46,192 nt of DNA from Bacteroidota bacterium (GTDB lineage Bacteria > Bacteroidota > Bacteroidia > 2-12-FULL-35-15): contig JAHEXZ010000042.1 in assembly GCA_023251835.1 (NCBI GenBank), positions 1 to 46,192 on the forward strand, in the 5' to 3' direction. Of this stretch, positions 44,509 to 46,192 are shown in pieces (within the stretch, counting starts at the first letter, position 1; each line of letters begins with the position of its first letter). The translations under genes were made by a program, and so were the position numbers. The notes under the pieces are model-generated. The model was not told the origin of the DNA and made no database searches. It saw only the letters and a program-made list of their open reading frames with translations.

Positions 44509-44538
44509 AAAAAAGGCGTAGCCGGGGACGCTACGCCT
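44509..44538 (-). terminator. Rho-independent terminator of the lipoprotein gene
   Basis: On the minus strand AGGCGTAGC pairs exactly with GCTACGCCT (44530-44538 and 44514-44522), then a run of T follows. It is 43 bases beyond the stop at 44581. Confidence 0.75.
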
Positions 44539-44580
44539 AACTGTTTTTCATTTTTCTGGCTCACTACGCTCAGAGGGATT

Positions 44581-45093
44581 TTAATTTGGAAGATTAAAAT
44601 CCTTTTTTATCGCATTGTAATCGGTATAATCAGTATTGGGATTAGCTATTAATCCTGCTGCACTGATACATACTACTTTAAATTTACAAACTGCACCATA
44701 AACAGTATTGGGGTCGCTTCCAAGTGTCGTTCCATCATATATCCAATCAACCTCTACTACACCCGTTTGAGTTATATAAGACCACATATAGTTAGATGGT
44801 GTATAATACTGAGTGTATGGCAATGCTACCCAATTTTGGCCACCATCGATGCTAAAAAACACCTGAACGCTGCCTGAACTTTGGACAGATGATGTTAATG
44901 CCGCAACATTAAAATCTGAATAATAACGGATTCCATTATTTGTCCAGGAAGTAACGATCCAAGTTGATGAGGATATGTTCGAATTTCCATAAGTCCCCTT
45001 TGGCTGATACTTGCTATCATAATCCTCTTTTTTACATGAACTAAATGTGAGCATTGTTAAAGCAAACATTCCTAAAATAATTGTTTTTTTCAT
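44581..45093 (-). CDS. Lipoprotein of unknown function
   Basis: The product is 170 residues from ATG 45093; the signal peptide MKKTIILGMFALTMLTFSSC has a lipobox with Cys at residue 20, so the mature protein is a lipoprotein. An upstream start would add ten residues before the signal. The mature part (STWIVTSWTNNGIRYYSDF, FFSIDGGQNWVALPYTQYY) is rich in Tyr, Ser, Thr and Trp, as in small beta-sandwich envelope proteins, but no family was recognised. It has its own terminator at 44509-44538 and no partner gene on the same strand. Confidence 0.8.
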   Translation of the reverse strand: MKKTIILGMFALTMLTFSSCKKEDYDSKYQPKGTYGNSNISSSTWIVTSWTNNGIRYYSDFNVAALTSSVQSSGSVQVFFSIDGGQNWVALPYTQYYTPSNYMWSYITQTGVVEVDWIYDGTTLGSDPNTVYGAVCKFKVVCISAAGLIANPNTDYTDYNAIKKDFNLPN

Positions 45094-45327
45094 TTTGTTT
45101 TTTGTTTTTTTATTCCCTGTCATATCCCGATACAGAGGTTTATATAGAAAATCAGCGTGGGATATTAGCTATCGTTCCTTAAACACCGCGAAATATCCAT
45201 AAAACAATAAATTAAACCTATGCCTTTGAGGTAAGCCATAAGTTTATCATTGTTGTCAGAAAAATTAGTGGTTTTCAGGAAAAAGATATACTAACACTGA
45301 CATAATAAAAAACTCGAATACACTTTT

Positions 45328-45996
45328 TCAATATTTATCGATCTCATTTTTAAGCCTTTCCACTTCATTTTCCCAAGATCTGATTACCTCAAGCGCTTTT
45401 TGTTCTTGTTGTTGTTTCTCACTGGCTGTTCTTAATAGTTGAAATTTTTCTATCTCCTGTAGTTTAAGGTTTGCGGCTCGTAATTTTGTGATCGCTTCAT
45501 CATGTTGGGCTTTCAGACTGCTCAATTCTGCTGCTCTTGCTTCTTCCCTCGCAATGCTTTCCTGCGTATTTTTCTCTGCTTGTCTTGCGGCTTCAATGGC
45601 TTCCTGCTCCTGAATTTTAGCATTTTGTTCTTGTAACAGCTTTGCTATTTCGGCTTGTTGGCTTATATAGATGAATACGCCAATTCCACATAGTAATATG
45701 ACGGAAGCTACTATACTTACAATTAGAACAATCTTTTTTTTCTTTGGTTTTGGTTTAGCTAACGTTTCTTTTTGTGCATCAACAAATGGCGGAGGTGTAA
45801 TCGGTGAATTTGCTTGCAATGGTGGAGGAGTGTTTTTTAAAATTTCTTTTAATTCTTCAATCTCATGGGCTTTTTTCCAATTCTCCGCTCCTTCAAACCA
45901 AACCATAACATCACGAGTAATTTTTAATTCTTTTAACTCATTTATTGAAAATGGGCCTTGTTGCGTGTTATCTTTATAAATATAGAATTTTTGCAT
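45328..45996 (-). CDS. GYF-domain (DUF4339) membrane protein with coiled coil
   Basis: The product is 222 residues from ATG 45996 (MQKFYIYKDNTQQGPFSINE); the longer frame from 46074 adds a basic stretch without a clear start. Residues 1-50 form a GYF_2 domain (QGPFSINELKELKITRDVM then VWFEGAENWKKA), a peptide- or Pro-binding module. A Pro-rich linker follows (PPPLQANSPITPPP at about 54-67), then a Lys-rich patch, one membrane helix (about 88-110, IVLIVSIVASVILLCGIGVF) and a long Glu/Lys/Gln coiled coil (about 115-222). The arrangement suggests a cytoplasmic sensor domain tethered to the inner membrane, with the coiled coil outside. Its partners are unknown. Confidence 0.85.
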   Translation of the reverse strand: MQKFYIYKDNTQQGPFSINELKELKITRDVMVWFEGAENWKKAHEIEELKEILKNTPPPLQANSPITPPPFVDAQKETLAKPKPKKKKIVLIVSIVASVILLCGIGVFIYISQQAEIAKLLQEQNAKIQEQEAIEAARQAEKNTQESIAREEARAAELSSLKAQHDEAITKLRAANLKLQEIEKFQLLRTASEKQQQEQKALEVIRSWENEVERLKNEIDKY

Positions 45997-46077
45997 TGGT
46001 TTATAAATTATTGATTTCGTTTTGGTAATCGTCTTATGCTTTCTAATTAAAACCCGATATATTCCGGAATTCAAACC

Positions 46078-46192
46078 CTACTTCAACCTATTCTGCAACT
46101 CAGGAACCAAATCATTATATTTCTTAAGAACCCTGTCCCAGGGTTTGAATTTTTCATCATCTTTAGCTGAAACATTTGGTTTGTCTGCCATT
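46078..46192 (-). CDS. Small protein or C-terminal end of a gene cut by the window edge
   Basis: A frame open from the edge ends at the stop 46078-46080 and reads MADKPNVSAKDDEKFKPWDR, then VLKKYNDLVPELQNRLK. The Met at 46191 may be the start of a 37-residue protein or an internal Met. It is charged and helical, with no signal peptide. It lies 81 bases before the GYF-domain gene on the same strand, so the two could be cotranscribed. I cannot name a family. Confidence 0.45.
   Translation of the reverse strand, partial: MADKPNVSAKDDEKFKPWDRVLKKYNDLVPELQNRLK

Overview
The window looks like chromosomal DNA of a low-GC member of the Bacteroidota. The evidence is a gliding-motility ABC permease (GldF/GldG), a secreted protein with a type IX secretion (T9SS) C-terminal sorting domain, PD40/TPR envelope proteins, several good Bacteroidota-type promoters (TTTG, about 19-20 bases, TAnnTTTG), and many short palindromic repeats of the kind common in this phylum. 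No rRNA, tRNA, CRISPR array or prophage was seen. Genus-level placement is not possible from the sequence alone.

Layout. Bases 1-1500 are accessory: an IS1182-like transposase cut by the window edge, then a small secreted-protein gene framed by 15-bp inverted repeats and an attC-like stem-loop, then a truncated gene. Bases 1547-7984 carry aspartate kinase (-), a GldF-GldG fusion, a DUF4340 protein and dnaN. Bases 8000-12056 hold a leaderless-looking DUF4160/DUF2442 pair, a YceI protein under a promoter that is itself a perfect 30-bp palindrome, a secreted glycoside hydrolase and a small secreted protein. Bases 12231-14385 encode GmhA and the YifB/ComM-like ATPase.

Bases 14480-21061 form an envelope and sensing cluster: two paralogous TPR/PD40 proteins around a protein of unknown function, followed by a histidine kinase with a duplicated extracytoplasmic sensor unit. 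The first PD40 paralogue ends in a long Lys/Thr-rich repetitive tail in place of the usual OmpA domain. Bases 21147-29318 run from hemW and a cyclase-family hydrolase into a tightly packed glycan cluster: a methyltransferase, a GT2 glycosyltransferase and two multi-membrane GT-C-like proteins, with successive overlaps suggesting translational coupling. Bases 29568-35187 are housekeeping: lepA, a diacylglycerol-kinase-like lipid kinase and dnaG. Bases 35459-40819 contain a TPR/LytS-type histidine kinase, its LytTR response regulator, and a large T9SS-exported protein with Fn3-like, PKD-like, dockerin-like and cohesin-like parts. typA/bipA follows on the minus strand.

Bases 42850-44540 are a gene-poor repeat sink: a decayed ISAs1-type element, a 274-bp MITE with 15-bp terminal repeats and a 7-bp target duplication that contains another palindromic repeat, two REP-like palindromes, and a HigA-antitoxin remnant. 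The window closes with a lipoprotein, a GYF-domain membrane protein and the edge of another small gene, all on the minus strand.

Start codons were moved inside the longest ORF where signal peptides, family conservation or promoter position argued for it. dnaG and hemW appear to use TTG, and the histidine kinase at 19559 uses GTG.
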